Source of the DNA: Aliiglaciecola sp. CAU 1673
GTDB lineage: Bacteria; Pseudomonadota; Gammaproteobacteria; Enterobacterales; Alteromonadaceae
Direction: 5' to 3'
Assembly: GCF_029223185.1 (NCBI RefSeq)
Contig: NZ_JARHUG010000005.1
Location: forward strand, 186,001-250,000
DNA length: 64,000 nt
Shown one piece after another: positions 8,961 through 16,909 of the stretch. The position numbers and the translations under genes were made by a program. The notes beneath the pieces are model-generated. The model was not told the DNA's origin. It worked only from the letters and a program-made list of their open reading frames with translations, and did no database searches. How positions within the stretch are numbered: the stretch's first letter is position 1; every line of letters begins with the position of its first letter.

Positions 8961-9040
8961 ATGACACAATGTCATCCAAAATGGCAAAAAGCCATTGACA
9001 AGTGCATTTTTTGATGCAAAATGTCATTCAGGATGGCAAA
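8961..9040. promoter_or_regulatory. Divergent control region with two long direct repeats
   Basis: Two 21-bp direct repeats lie at 8969-8989 and 9020-9040; 18 of 21 positions agree, and both start AATGTCAT and end ATGGCAAA. They are 51 bp apart, about five helical turns. Nested within the first copy is an AATGGC-AAAAA-GCCATT inverted repeat (8980-8996), and TGACA-CAA-TGTCA lies at 8962-8974. The region separates the small HTH gene from the excisionase gene and is probably a switch controlling both directions. Confidence 0.55.
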
Positions 9041-9097
9041 TTGGTTTACTGAATGAATATTTGCCGCCTAGCTTAACATGCAGTAGAGGTGAACGCG

Positions 9098-9337
9098 ATG
9101 CAAACCACGTCAAATTATGTCACGACCGCTGAGCTGGCCAAGCTCATCAAATACGACTGCCGCACGATTCGCGAGCAACTAAAAGACTCCGTGCTAATTG
9201 AAGGGATCCACTATATCCGGCCCTTTGGCGGGCGCAAGATCTTGTATGACTGGGAAGCTATCCAAAAGGATATGCGTAAGTTTTCTCAGCAGGCCATGGC
9301 CATTCCCATGAGTAAGGGAGGGCTTTGCCATGGGTAG
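9098..9337 (+). CDS. Excisionase-like HTH protein
   Basis: A 79-residue protein with an N-terminal winged helix-turn-helix of the MerR/excisionase kind (TTAELAKLIKYDCRTIREQL) followed by a short wing with a GGRKILYDW strand. Proteins of this size directly ahead of a tyrosine integrase act as recombination directionality factors. The ATG at 9098 has an AGAGGTG ribosome-binding site 7-8 nt upstream; a GTG three codons earlier would lie inside that site. The stop overlaps the integrase start by 8 nt, so the pair is coupled. Confidence 0.8.
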   Translation: MQTTSNYVTTAELAKLIKYDCRTIREQLKDSVLIEGIHYIRPFGGRKILYDWEAIQKDMRKFSQQAMAIPMSKGGLCHG

Positions 9338-10493
9338 TATCAATGCACGCAAGTACGGCAAGTTGTATCTGGACTTTCGTTACCGTAATCAGCGCTGCCG
9401 CGAGCAGACAGACTTGCGCGATACACCGGCTAACCGCAAGAAGTTGCAGGGGGTACTGGAGAAAATCGAGGCGGAGATTCTGCTGGGTAGCTTTGACTAT
9501 GCCCGTACTTTTCCCAACAGCAGTATGCTGGCCAAGGTGATTCCAGTGGATAAGGCCATTGCCGAGCAGGCAGCCAGCGCGCCGCTTTTTGCCGACTTTG
9601 CACAAACCTGGTTCACCGAGATGGAGGTGCAGTGGCGACGCAGCTACCGGGCAACGGTGTGCAATGTGGTGTTTAACCGCCTGGTGCCGTACTTTGGTGA
9701 GATGCGGGTAAATGACATCAGTAAGGCGCAGTTACTGCATTTTCGTACTGAGCTGGCAAAAACTCGCAAACAAAACGGTGAGGTGTTTTCCGCCACCCAC
9801 GTGAACCGGCATATGAAAATGCTGCGCATGATCTTAAATGAGGCGGCCGATCGCTATGATTTCACCACACCATACCGTGGCATCAAGCCCCTTAAGATCC
9901 CACGCACCGATATCCACCCGCTGACGCCGGAGGAAATCAGCCTGATCCTGGACAATGTGCGTGTGGATTTTCGCGACTATTTCACGGTGCGCATCTTCAC
10001 CGGTATGCGTACCGGCGAGATCGACGGGCTGAAATGGCGCTATGTGAATTTCACACGCCGGGTTATTTCGGTGCGCGAAACCTTGGTGTCCGGTCATGAG
10101 GAGTACACCAAAAACGATTTCTCCCAACGGGATATCCAAATGAGCGACGTGGTGTATGCCGCCATGCGGCGCATGCAGGCGCGCACCGGCCACCTTAGCT
10201 ATGTGTTTTGCCATGCCGACGGCCGGCCGCTGGATCATAACCAGGTTACCAAAACTATTTGGTATCCGCTGCTACGGCGCTTAGGCATTCGCAAGCGGGT
10301 GCCCTATCAAATGCGCCATACGGCGGCCACCTTGTGGCTGGCCAGCGGCGAGAATCCGGAGTGGATTGCCCAGCAGATGGGCCATGCCAATACCGAGATG
10401 TTGTTTCGCACCTACAGCCGCTACGTGCCCAACCTTACCCGGCAAGACGGCAGTGCCGCAGACAATCTGTTTAGCCAGATAGTCTCGGCTTAA
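9330..10493 (+). CDS. Phage-type tyrosine integrase
   Basis: The 387-residue integrase begins with an Arm-type DNA-binding domain (residues 1-60, DUF3596-like) and a SAM-like core-binding domain (about 85-180). The catalytic domain shows the first Arg in FTGMRTGEIDGLKW, HTAATLW preceded by Arg in MRHT, the GHANTEMLF box, and a Tyr in RTYSRY. The full RHRY-type set suggests activity. It follows the excisionase with an 8-nt overlap and precedes the HD and KfrA-like genes on the same strand. Because it is not beside the tRNA-Arg fragment at 27660, it probably belongs to a separate element nested in, or at the origin of, the larger island; no attachment site for it was found. Confidence 0.9.
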   Translation: MGSINARKYGKLYLDFRYRNQRCREQTDLRDTPANRKKLQGVLEKIEAEILLGSFDYARTFPNSSMLAKVIPVDKAIAEQAASAPLFADFAQTWFTEMEVQWRRSYRATVCNVVFNRLVPYFGEMRVNDISKAQLLHFRTELAKTRKQNGEVFSATHVNRHMKMLRMILNEAADRYDFTTPYRGIKPLKIPRTDIHPLTPEEISLILDNVRVDFRDYFTVRIFTGMRTGEIDGLKWRYVNFTRRVISVRETLVSGHEEYTKNDFSQRDIQMSDVVYAAMRRMQARTGHLSYVFCHADGRPLDHNQVTKTIWYPLLRRLGIRKRVPYQMRHTAATLWLASGENPEWIAQQMGHANTEMLFRTYSRYVPNLTRQDGSAADNLFSQIVSA

Positions 10494-10541
10494 CCCAACC
10501 CGTTTCCCCCCTTTCAACTCCAGCAGCATTAGGAGGCCGTT

Positions 10542-11471
10542 ATGAACGCCTTACCAATCGATTCCCTGCAACCTTTGCTTGTCGATGTGCCCAACTACCA
10601 CCGTTTTATGGGCCGTTACTTTCTAACCGGACTCGTCACCAAAGCCGACTCACAGGGTCAGCCCTGTTGGGCGTTGAACCTGTCTGACGGCTCCGGTGAC
10701 TTTAAGGTGTACTGCAATAATCCAGACCTGATGGCGCATCGTTTGCAGCCCCATTCGATGATTTTGGTGGAGGCTGCCCTTCGCCAAAACCAGGGTACGG
10801 CTTACTACCGCTGCAAGAACCTGCTACCCACCACCGATGAAACCACCCTGGGGATGGATCTGTCGGTGTTACCGCGCTCTTTCTGCTCCAATCCAGAAAC
10901 CTTTGATGCGCTAATAGTACTGGCCAGCAGGCTGCAGCATCCCTTGCTTCGCCGCTTCCTGCGCCAGGTGCTATTGCAACAATGGGTAGGCCTGCGCTTT
11001 TTACAATGCCCGGCCAGCCTGCGTCATCATCACGCCTATCGCGGTGGGCTGTTACAACATTCGGTGGAGATTGCCTGGGATGTGGCCGGTGTTCAGGAGC
11101 TTTCAACCCTGGAGCGGGATATCGCCGTAGTCGCAGCGCTTTTACATGATATTGGCAAAACCCTGACCTTGACCCCGGATATGACCCGCACGGCCATTGG
11201 CGAGTTGGTGGATCACAGTCAACTGACCCTGGAAATCTGCGCTGAACCGCTTCGAGCGCTGGAACAAGAAGCCCCCAAGATTGCCCATCAGCTGCGCCAT
11301 GCCTGGACCTGCTATTCGCCCAACGCCCGCTTTGGCTACAAGCCACAAACCCGTGTAGCGCGGCATGTGCAGCGGGCAGATAGACTTAGCGCCAAAACCC
11401 CAAGCAATGTGGCGAGCCTGCCGATTTTCGATGATGTCACCGACATCATGCGTGAACGCGCAGCCAACTAA
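10542..11471 (+). CDS. OB-fold plus HD-domain phosphohydrolase/nuclease (YhaM/TraI-like)
   Basis: This 309-residue protein pairs an N-terminal OB-fold-like region (about residues 20-105) with an HD domain. The HD signature is complete: an early His in the HHHAYRGGLLQHS stretch and ALLHDIGK around residue 200. That arrangement resembles the YhaM 3'-5' exoribonuclease and the HD proteins of conjugative elements. The AGGAGG ribosome-binding site is canonical. It lies 48 nt after the integrase and 33 nt ahead of the KfrA-like gene, so it is probably expressed with the mobility genes. Whether it acts on RNA, DNA or a nucleotide signal cannot be told. Confidence 0.75.
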   Translation: MNALPIDSLQPLLVDVPNYHRFMGRYFLTGLVTKADSQGQPCWALNLSDGSGDFKVYCNNPDLMAHRLQPHSMILVEAALRQNQGTAYYRCKNLLPTTDETTLGMDLSVLPRSFCSNPETFDALIVLASRLQHPLLRRFLRQVLLQQWVGLRFLQCPASLRHHHAYRGGLLQHSVEIAWDVAGVQELSTLERDIAVVAALLHDIGKTLTLTPDMTRTAIGELVDHSQLTLEICAEPLRALEQEAPKIAHQLRHAWTCYSPNARFGYKPQTRVARHVQRADRLSAKTPSNVASLPIFDDVTDIMRERAAN

Positions 11472-11504
11472 TTAAATTAATGCAATTAATCAAAGGAGCA
11501 GGCT

Positions 11505-12086
11505 ATGGCCCGACATCCTGATGTAGCGGAAAAAGCCATTATCCAAGCGGGATTAGAGCTGGAAGGGTTGGGCAAAACGCCAAACCCTGGCGCCATTCGT
11601 GCCCATCTTGGCTATCGCGGCGGGCTGCTACGCATCAAAGCCATCTGGGAGGCCTTCAATGCCAAGCGCCAACAGGAATTGCTGCCCAAAACACACCAGG
11701 AGTTAGGTTTTGATGCCCTACCCGACGACTACGCCGGGCAAGCCTCACAGCTTATGTCGCGTGTAAGCGAAGCCTTGGAGCAGTTGGCCATAGAGGCCTA
11801 CAGCAAAAGCCAGCAACTCTTCGAGAAGCGCATCAAGGCCATGGACAAGGCCCATCAGGAAAAGCTGAGCTACTTGCAGGAATGCGAGCAAGCAGCGGAT
11901 CAGTCCATCACCCGCCTGGAATCGGAATTGGCCGATACCCAGCAAGAGCTTCAGCAACTCGCCGACCAGAACGCCAAGCTGCTGATTGAAAACTCGGAAC
12001 TACGAGGCCGGCTTTCAGTATATGAAAACAGAAACCCCAAACACAAAACCGCGCCACAGCCCCAGGAGATAAAACAGAATGCATAG
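11505..12086 (+). CDS. KfrA-like DNA-binding coiled-coil protein
   Basis: A 193-residue protein. The first 65 residues look like the KfrA N-terminal DNA-binding domain found on plasmids (a helix-turn-helix-like run with GLGKTPNPGAIRAHLGY). Residues about 85-170 form a long glutamate/glutamine/leucine-rich coiled coil. The tail is polar. An AAAGGAG ribosome-binding site precedes the ATG. KfrA-type proteins aid plasmid or element maintenance and local repression. It overlaps the next gene by 8 nt. Confidence 0.7.
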   Translation: MARHPDVAEKAIIQAGLELEGLGKTPNPGAIRAHLGYRGGLLRIKAIWEAFNAKRQQELLPKTHQELGFDALPDDYAGQASQLMSRVSEALEQLAIEAYSKSQQLFEKRIKAMDKAHQEKLSYLQECEQAADQSITRLESELADTQQELQQLADQNAKLLIENSELRGRLSVYENRNPKHKTAPQPQEIKQNA

Positions 12087-12588
12087 CGATATTTGCGATT
12101 TTACGGCCCTGGCCGGCAAGACCTTGCTCAAGCAATTGGACAGGGAATTTCAGTACCAGATGGAGCTCACCGATGGCAATTGGGTGCTATGGTATGACAC
12201 CCACTTCAAGGGGCATTGCCTGGAGCCGGCCACCGATGTCAAAGCCCAAGCCATTTTGCAGTTCTTTGGTAGCTGTGCCTGCCCGTTTAGCATGCTGCGT
12301 TTGGGCCGTTCATTGTCGCCCCGCAACAACCAACACGGACCCATCCAATCCAATATGATGGCCATTCGCTACCTACTCAGCGGCTTTGAGTGCATCGCCA
12401 ACAACCTCTTTGACTACAAAATCAGTACCGGCATGAGAGCGTTTATGACCCAACTCGAATTTCGCCTCGCCGGCGAGCTGCTGATGACCTACCAAAAAGA
12501 ACTCGCCACCATGCAAATCTGCCCGGAGATACTGGCATTAGCAACCGGTGGCGTGTTGATGTCAGAAGATATGTTCAGTAGGCACTGA
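12079..12588 (+). CDS. Hypothetical protein of the integrase operon
   Basis: A 169-residue protein I do not recognise. It starts inside the last codons of the KfrA-like gene (8-nt overlap) and closes the excisionase-integrase-HD-KfrA run. It is predicted cytoplasmic, mostly helical, with an aromatic N-terminal part (WVLWYDTHF) and no signal peptide or clear membrane helix. Codon use matches its upstream neighbours, and the coupling supports a real gene with a role in the same mobility module. Confidence 0.65.
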   Translation: MHSDICDFTALAGKTLLKQLDREFQYQMELTDGNWVLWYDTHFKGHCLEPATDVKAQAILQFFGSCACPFSMLRLGRSLSPRNNQHGPIQSNMMAIRYLLSGFECIANNLFDYKISTGMRAFMTQLEFRLAGELLMTYQKELATMQICPEILALATGGVLMSEDMFSRH

Positions 12589-12798
12589 GCCATATCCAGA
12601 CCTTCAGGCGATCCCCATAAATGGTTCACACAAAAATTAATTTTTGAAAAGGATCATAGCTGGATCTAATTTCTACCGATCTCTTCAAAAAGATCCTGAA
12701 TAAAAGGGATCGCCATCTCACGAGCTAGTGAAAGTATTTGAGTGCTCCAAACTTTGCATCTACGCTGAGCTTAAACAGAACACTTGGAGAATATAAGC
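12589..12798. other. Intergenic region with a possible gene remnant
   Basis: No full gene is seen here. On the minus strand a short open stretch of about 33 codons (ending with a TAG at 12666-12668) reads like a protein C-terminus containing AREMAIPFIQDLFEE. It has no start codon with a ribosome-binding site. It may be the tail of a deleted gene, and it marks the border between the GC-balanced integrase operon and the AT-rich cargo to the right. Confidence 0.2.
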
Positions 12799-13545
12799 AT
12801 GTGTCTAACTGATGATTTTTTTAACGGGTATGAGGAGCGCTATAGAAAATGGAGCGAAGACGGTCTTTCTATTAGTGAAGCGTGTTCACGCCTGAGTCTC
12901 TGTGACACCACAACTTATCCTATTGCCACAGAAGTAGCAGAGTTCATCTACAGAAACTGGACACTCAGTGAAGTAGACCAATTACCCGACGAGATAAAAT
13001 CAATTTTATTTGAAATCCTTAAACCTTATAAAATAAAAAATAGCGACTACTTGGAATCGATTAATTCAACAGAAAACTTGTCAAGACCAATAATATTAGT
13101 TGAGGATATATCCACAATAGATCTGCTGGCTGATGCAGTATGCGAAGGGAATGACAAGGAAATTTATCAAAAATGTTTAAGCATACTATATTTAAAGGAC
13201 AGGCGTATTTTTGAAGCTGTAGCAAGAGAAATAACTAGCTCCTCTAGAGATAGAGTTTTCCTAGGCTATTGCGAGAAAGACATTTTAAACGGAAAAGATA
13301 GGCCAGCTGACGCCGAAAGTCGCGACCCAATTAAACTACTGATAGGAAAGCCACTCTACACATACGGAAAACTATCCAATCAGGATAAAATAAAAAATAT
13401 TGAGAAATTCTTTGATAGAGTTTTCGAGAAGGAAAATATTAGTTTTAATCAAACTTCTTTCTCTAACTCATTGCAAAAGAAGCTGGAAATAACAGGAAAA
13501 ATGACAAAAAAACAAGCACAGGAGTTACTGGAAGGGCTTCTGTAA
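12799..13545 (+). CDS. Hypothetical AT-rich cargo protein
   Basis: A 248-residue protein not recognised as any family. The ATG at 12799 has a GGAGA site 8 nt upstream; a TTG five codons earlier would overlap that site. It is acidic, mostly helical and soluble, with a lysine-rich C-terminus ending KKQAQELLEGLL. AT content is much higher than in the integrase operon, which marks it as a separate acquisition. It stands alone between that operon and a small membrane ORF on the other strand. A function in defence is possible from the location but unsupported by sequence. Confidence 0.6.
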   Translation: MCLTDDFFNGYEERYRKWSEDGLSISEACSRLSLCDTTTYPIATEVAEFIYRNWTLSEVDQLPDEIKSILFEILKPYKIKNSDYLESINSTENLSRPIILVEDISTIDLLADAVCEGNDKEIYQKCLSILYLKDRRIFEAVAREITSSSRDRVFLGYCEKDILNGKDRPADAESRDPIKLLIGKPLYTYGKLSNQDKIKNIEKFFDRVFEKENISFNQTSFSNSLQKKLEITGKMTKKQAQELLEGLL

Positions 13546-13597
13546 TTAGAAATCCATCACTCACGTAAAGTCACAGGTGTTCTTTTTGCCTTGATTC

Positions 13598-13638
13598 CCC
13601 ATCATATTAGCGCTCTCCCCAAGCACTAATATGATGGG
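13598..13638. repeat. Perfect 13-bp inverted repeat and 14-bp direct repeat
   Basis: CCCATCATATTAG (13598-13610) is repeated inverted at 13626-13638 with a 15-nt loop. The loop contains CTCTCCCCAAGCAC (13613-13626), which recurs at 13663-13676, 50 bp away. The hairpin lies just after the 12799-13545 gene and overlaps the end of the small minus-strand ORF. It has no T-run, so it is not a typical terminator. Confidence 0.6.
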
Positions 13639-13810
13639 CGTAGCTGAGGACTATTGCTATCCCTCTCCCCAAGCACAAGAACGTGAGAAGCAACCAAACC
13701 AACACCAGCAATGATCGATCTGTGATGGTGAAGCCAGTGTATAAAAGCGCCACAGCATAGAGTGCTACGTAACTGACGAGTCCAACACAAAGACCTTTAA
13801 GGGTTTGCAT
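13607..13810 (-). CDS. Small predicted membrane protein
   Basis: A 67-residue product with two hydrophobic stretches (about residues 7-27 and 33-58) and little else, suggesting a two-helix inner-membrane protein. An AAGGAGT ribosome-binding site lies about 11 nt before the ATG. Its last codons fall within a perfect inverted repeat, so the C-terminus may be altered by that element. It could be a small toxin or an accessory subunit, but could also be fortuitous. Confidence 0.4.
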   Translation of the reverse strand: MQTLKGLCVGLVSYVALYAVALLYTGFTITDRSLLVLVWLLLTFLCLGRGIAIVLSYAHHISAWGER

Positions 13811-13969
13811 AACTGCTTATACTCCTTGACGTATTGCCACGACTTGCATTCGCCCGACCGACCCACTAGGCCAAATCACTATATCAGAAAGACACGGAGT
13901 TACTACGGCCCGAGACCCGGAGAAGCTCGCAACAATGTTACCCAGCTCTTGGGGTAAGGCTTTGATAGA

Positions 13970-14064
13970 CCAGCATCCCAGCGCCAGAGGATAAACGCGA
14001 GGTTGGGTACTTGTTCCGAATCGAGGGTTCTTTCGGAAGGGGCGGCTGGCTGCCACCAACAATA
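13970..14064 (+). repeat. 95-bp structured repeat, copy A
   Basis: This stretch aligns without gaps to 15206-15300 with 10 differences in 95 positions. In this copy the internal stem CCCAGCGCC/GAGGTTGGG is partly degraded, while TTCCGA/TCGGAA and the outer CCAGC/GCTGG pairing are kept. No coding sense is seen; the minus-strand frame through it is a by-product. Confidence 0.75.
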
Positions 14065-14439
14065 CCTAATGGTTTAAGGGAAAGTAACCGCCCCAAGAAG
14101 CTCGATGTTGAACTTTGAAGGACTTTGAGAATTTTTTTCATTTTCTTAAAAAATAATTTCACATCCACCCAAGAGAAAAATAACACACTAAAAACAACGA
14201 AATTGTTTCAAAAAGGTTTTTCTCGCAAATATCATTTTCAATTAAAATCAATATTTTGGGGTTTCCGGCAGTTGACAAGAAACAAAAAACGAATAATCTA
14301 ATCAGCGGCGGTGGCCATCTGCGGGCGCAGAAAACCCACATAACAAACACTCTGCTAGCCATGATACGACATATTTAATTGTCAGTCTTGCAGCTACCAG
14401 CGCCCACTAGACTAATGACTAATTAACACAGGTGTTTAT
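14065..14439. other. AT-rich intergenic region upstream of the 14440 gene
   Basis: No gene is supported. A TTGACA hexamer at 14272-14277 with a weak TAATCT 16 nt downstream could be a promoter for the gene at 14440. A TCTGC-GGGC-GCAGA hairpin lies at 14318-14331. The rest is AT-rich without clear repeats. Confidence 0.25.
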
Positions 14440-15177
14440 ATGTTAGCTTTCTCACCAGCCTTAATCTTGTCACCTTCAATAATTGACCAGAAAATCATCT
14501 CTCCATTAAGAAATCAAGCAGCTTGGAAACTTAATAATTGGCGAAATGAATTTGCTAAAGCAATCGGGTTTGATTCTTTCAATGCAATGAATAAGCGTAA
14601 GCTTGTATTGATAGAATCAGGGAGCATAATGAAAAGTCTCCAGCAGAACATAAATGTTGAAGATCTGAATTATGTTTTTGCGGACTTAACAACCTGTTAT
14701 GTGCCACGAGGACAGGATTGGAGCCTGTATTTTGGCATTTGGAAAGATGACTTTCAGTTATTACCTCACCTGTACGAAGACCATGGCAGAGGACTTTGGC
14801 ATCCCAATATCCGTTACCTTGAGCTTGGTCAGCGCAGTCTAACCAAGGAAGATGTCGCAGAGCTCAGAGCATTCGTAAGCGAATCGCTTGAGGAAGGCTC
14901 TGCAGACTCTTTGGAGTATTTGCCGGATGAACTTTTGAATAAAGCCAAAGAATTTGGATCTGAGCGGAAGTTGATTGGTGAATGGTTTCACAGCCATATT
15001 GACCATGTGCATCCCCTGCTTTCCTGTAAGTCGCATGGTCAACTGCTTGCGACTATCTGTGATGTTTTGGGAGAAGAAGCTGAGCAATGGCTAGCATCTT
15101 GGGGCTGCAGCCTATCTGACCTCATCTCCTACATTTATGAGCATGAAGACTCCGAACTGTACTCAGAAGCAGGTTAA
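14440..15177 (+). CDS. Hypothetical protein between two repeat copies
   Basis: A 245-residue protein of unknown family. It has a short hydrophobic N-terminus (MLAFSPALILSPS) that is too weak for a confident signal peptide, then a mixed region with YFGIWKDDFQLLPHLYEDHG and an acidic C-terminus. An AGGTG site precedes the ATG. It is flanked on both sides by copies of the same 95-bp structured repeat in the same orientation, so the gene plus one repeat forms a unit of about 1.24 kb that looks like a cassette. Confidence 0.6.
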   Translation: MLAFSPALILSPSIIDQKIISPLRNQAAWKLNNWRNEFAKAIGFDSFNAMNKRKLVLIESGSIMKSLQQNINVEDLNYVFADLTTCYVPRGQDWSLYFGIWKDDFQLLPHLYEDHGRGLWHPNIRYLELGQRSLTKEDVAELRAFVSESLEEGSADSLEYLPDELLNKAKEFGSERKLIGEWFHSHIDHVHPLLSCKSHGQLLATICDVLGEEAEQWLASWGCSLSDLISYIYEHEDSELYSEAG

Positions 15178-15205
15178 CTGCCCAGGTGGCGTGATGAGTA
15201 TGACG

Positions 15206-15300
15206 CCAGCATCCCAGCCCCAGAGGATAAACGCGGGGCTGGGTACTTCTTCCGAATAGAGGGTTCTCTCGGAAGGGACGGCTGGCTGCCAGTGACAATA
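15206..15300 (+). repeat. 95-bp structured repeat, copy B
   Basis: This second copy folds better than copy A. An outer CCAGC (15206-15210)/GCTGG (15281-15285) stem encloses two hairpins: CCCAGCCCC (15213-15221)/GGGGCTGGG (15235-15243), and CTTCCGA (15249-15255)/TCGGAAG (15269-15275). The core GTTRRRY and RYYYAAC boxes of integron attC sites are absent from its ends. Confidence 0.75.
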
Positions 15301-15572
15301 GGCAATATCTACTATAGTCGCAAGTGACCATACCGCTCGACATAGCTGAAACGACTTCTAGAAAAACTAATTTCATTCTCAATGAAAATTATTTTTCTCC
15401 AACCAACGCAAATATTCCCCATTAAAAACAATGCAATCATTTTCTTAGATAAAACTTTAAGAAAAAACCCCGATGAAACAGATTAAAAACCACTTGAAGA
15501 AAGTAAAAAAACATACGAGTGTTCTAGGGAGCAGGAAGCAAAACACACTATTACCATCGGGGGAAAATAGTT
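15301..15572. other. AT-rich gap, no gene seen
   Basis: Strongly AT-rich sequence between the repeat and the next ORF. Apart from a GGGGGAA ribosome-binding site at its right end I see no promoter, repeat or gene that I can support. Confidence 0.3.
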
Positions 15573-16202
15573 ATGCATGGAACAAATACACCAACTGTCA
15601 CTGCGGAAATTCGCGTATTGAACAATTATGTCTTCGCAGACTATTTAATCAGAGTATTTCCGGATTCCGTTAACCATAAGACCAGGAAGTACTACATCGG
15701 CTTGCAAGATGGCGCATCTTTTATTCGTGGGCATGTCCGATTTGGTGAAAATGGTATAAACCGAGAATTACCAGTGTCCTGCAATCGGAAAATCTCATGG
15801 ATGGATGGTTCTCATAATATACGGATTCGCTCCATCAGTGATTGGGTACATGAAATAGAAATAGCCGGAACGTGTCAGAACACTATCTGTATATCCATTG
15901 AAGTCAGCTTTCAAATGGATGTTCACAACGATCTATCTGTGTACCTAACTCCACCTTTACACTTGGCCTATTCTAAGAAGGCATTTGTCGCATCCGATAA
16001 ACCCAGAGAATTGACACAATGCATCCCCCTGGCTGCAAAGTTGTCTTATTCAAAGGATTTGGCATTCCTCAGCACTAACTTTCTGAGCGAATTTAAGAAA
16101 AGAAGAAAGATATTTATTTTTAGTGATACACACCCCAGCAATTATGTGAAATTTCGACTTTTAAAGCGTGAATCGGCTCACCACTCTCCATATAGGCACT
16201 GA
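15573..16202 (+). CDS. Hypothetical cargo protein
   Basis: A 209-residue protein I do not recognise, with alternating strand-like segments (EIRVLNNYVFADYLIRVFPDS, then HNIRIRSISDWVHEIEIAG), suggesting a beta-rich fold; no signal peptide. A GGGGGAA site precedes the ATG. Its last 25 bp overlap convergently with the gene on the opposite strand. Base composition is AT-rich like the two genes before it. Confidence 0.55.
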   Translation: MHGTNTPTVTAEIRVLNNYVFADYLIRVFPDSVNHKTRKYYIGLQDGASFIRGHVRFGENGINRELPVSCNRKISWMDGSHNIRIRSISDWVHEIEIAGTCQNTICISIEVSFQMDVHNDLSVYLTPPLHLAYSKKAFVASDKPRELTQCIPLAAKLSYSKDLAFLSTNFLSEFKKRRKIFIFSDTHPSNYVKFRLLKRESAHHSPYRH

Positions 16203-16798
16203 TACAAGGTAGCGGGGACAGGCTCGGGATCGAATTCAATGTCTTCCCACCTGGGATCATCATCTGGCACCTCATCACCTCCCCAAGCCTTTGTGCCGGG
16301 AACAATCTGTTCAAGGGGCAGTGCTGTGGCATCCTTGAAACCCTGTACCTGCAATAATCTGCACAGCCCTTCTTTATACCCTTGCCATTCAGATGATGGT
16401 TCCTCAGTGCTAATTGCATCCAGGTACCCTGTGTCCCCTCTTGGGTGCCAATGGTTAAAGTGGCAAAGATAAAAATCCGCCACCCGGCTAACACTTATTG
16501 ATAGCACCGTGAAAGGATGTCGCCATTCCCTTATCAGGGCGATTTTCTCGGCGTTGCTTAGCGCAACCCACATATCCATATCCCTTGTATTTCGGTGTGT
16601 AAAAGCAAGATCGTAGATAGGCGGGCCACGCCTATGGCTTGATCCTCGGTAATACAAAGGTAACTGGATATTGCTCAGTTGGAGCACATGGGTCAGTCGT
16701 CTGAGCATGTTGTTGGCATCAAATTGCTCAGTGTCCGGCTCGCTAATAAAACCGGTTGGATAAACATTTCTGATCCTTTCTTTTAGGTAGGTGTCCAA
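16178..16798 (-). CDS. Hypothetical protein facing the merR promoter
   Basis: A 206-residue protein of unknown family. The C-terminal half is acidic (WGGDEVPDDDPRWEDIEFDPE) and the middle has a His-rich segment (CHFNHWHPRGDTGYLD). It is probably cytoplasmic. Its 3' end overlaps the preceding plus-strand gene by 25 bp. Its 5' end is about 110 bp from the MerR start, so the pair shares a divergent control region, which would fit an immunity or partner function but does not show it. Confidence 0.55.
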   Translation of the reverse strand: MDTYLKERIRNVYPTGFISEPDTEQFDANNMLRRLTHVLQLSNIQLPLYYRGSSHRRGPPIYDLAFTHRNTRDMDMWVALSNAEKIALIREWRHPFTVLSISVSRVADFYLCHFNHWHPRGDTGYLDAISTEEPSSEWQGYKEGLCRLLQVQGFKDATALPLEQIVPGTKAWGGDEVPDDDPRWEDIEFDPEPVPATLYQCLYGEW

Positions 16799-16845
16799 GG
16801 TCTACTTATCCTTTCGTGGTTCACTGTTGGCAGTAAGCACTTCTG

Positions 16846-16906
16846 TATTTGACAAATCCCACATGGATTTATATAACACTATTGGTGTTTTATATTATGT
16901 CAAATA
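16846..16906 (+). promoter_or_regulatory. merR promoter with nested dyads
   Basis: A consensus -35 TTGACA (16849-16854) is followed after exactly 17 bp by TATAAC (16872-16877). The -35 lies in TATTTGACA (16846-16854), which recurs inverted as TGTCAAATA (16898-16906), just before the merR ATG. Within them is AACAC-TATTG-GTGTT (16875-16889) overlapping the -10 and start site. The layout suits autorepression. Confidence 0.7.
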
Positions 16907-16909
16907 AGC

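Noticed and set aside
9330-10493. This integrase as the one that used the tRNA-Arg site
   Set aside because: It lies 17 kb from the attachment fragment with other modules between; the recombinase operon at 22616-27414 is next to the site. Not excluded, but less likely.
14159-14362. 67-codon minus-strand hydrophobic ORF
   Set aside because: No ribosome-binding site or family resemblance; AT-rich low-complexity sequence explains the hydrophobic codons.
13970-15300. Repeats A and B as integron attC sites
   Set aside because: The size and folding would fit, but GTTRRRY and RYYYAAC boxes are not at the ends, and no integron integrase gene is in the window.
15122-15382. Minus-strand ORFs crossing the repeats (13817-14062 and 15122-15382) as related small proteins
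   Set aside because: Their similarity comes only from the shared 95-bp repeat, they lack ribosome-binding sites, and the parts outside the repeat are unrelated.
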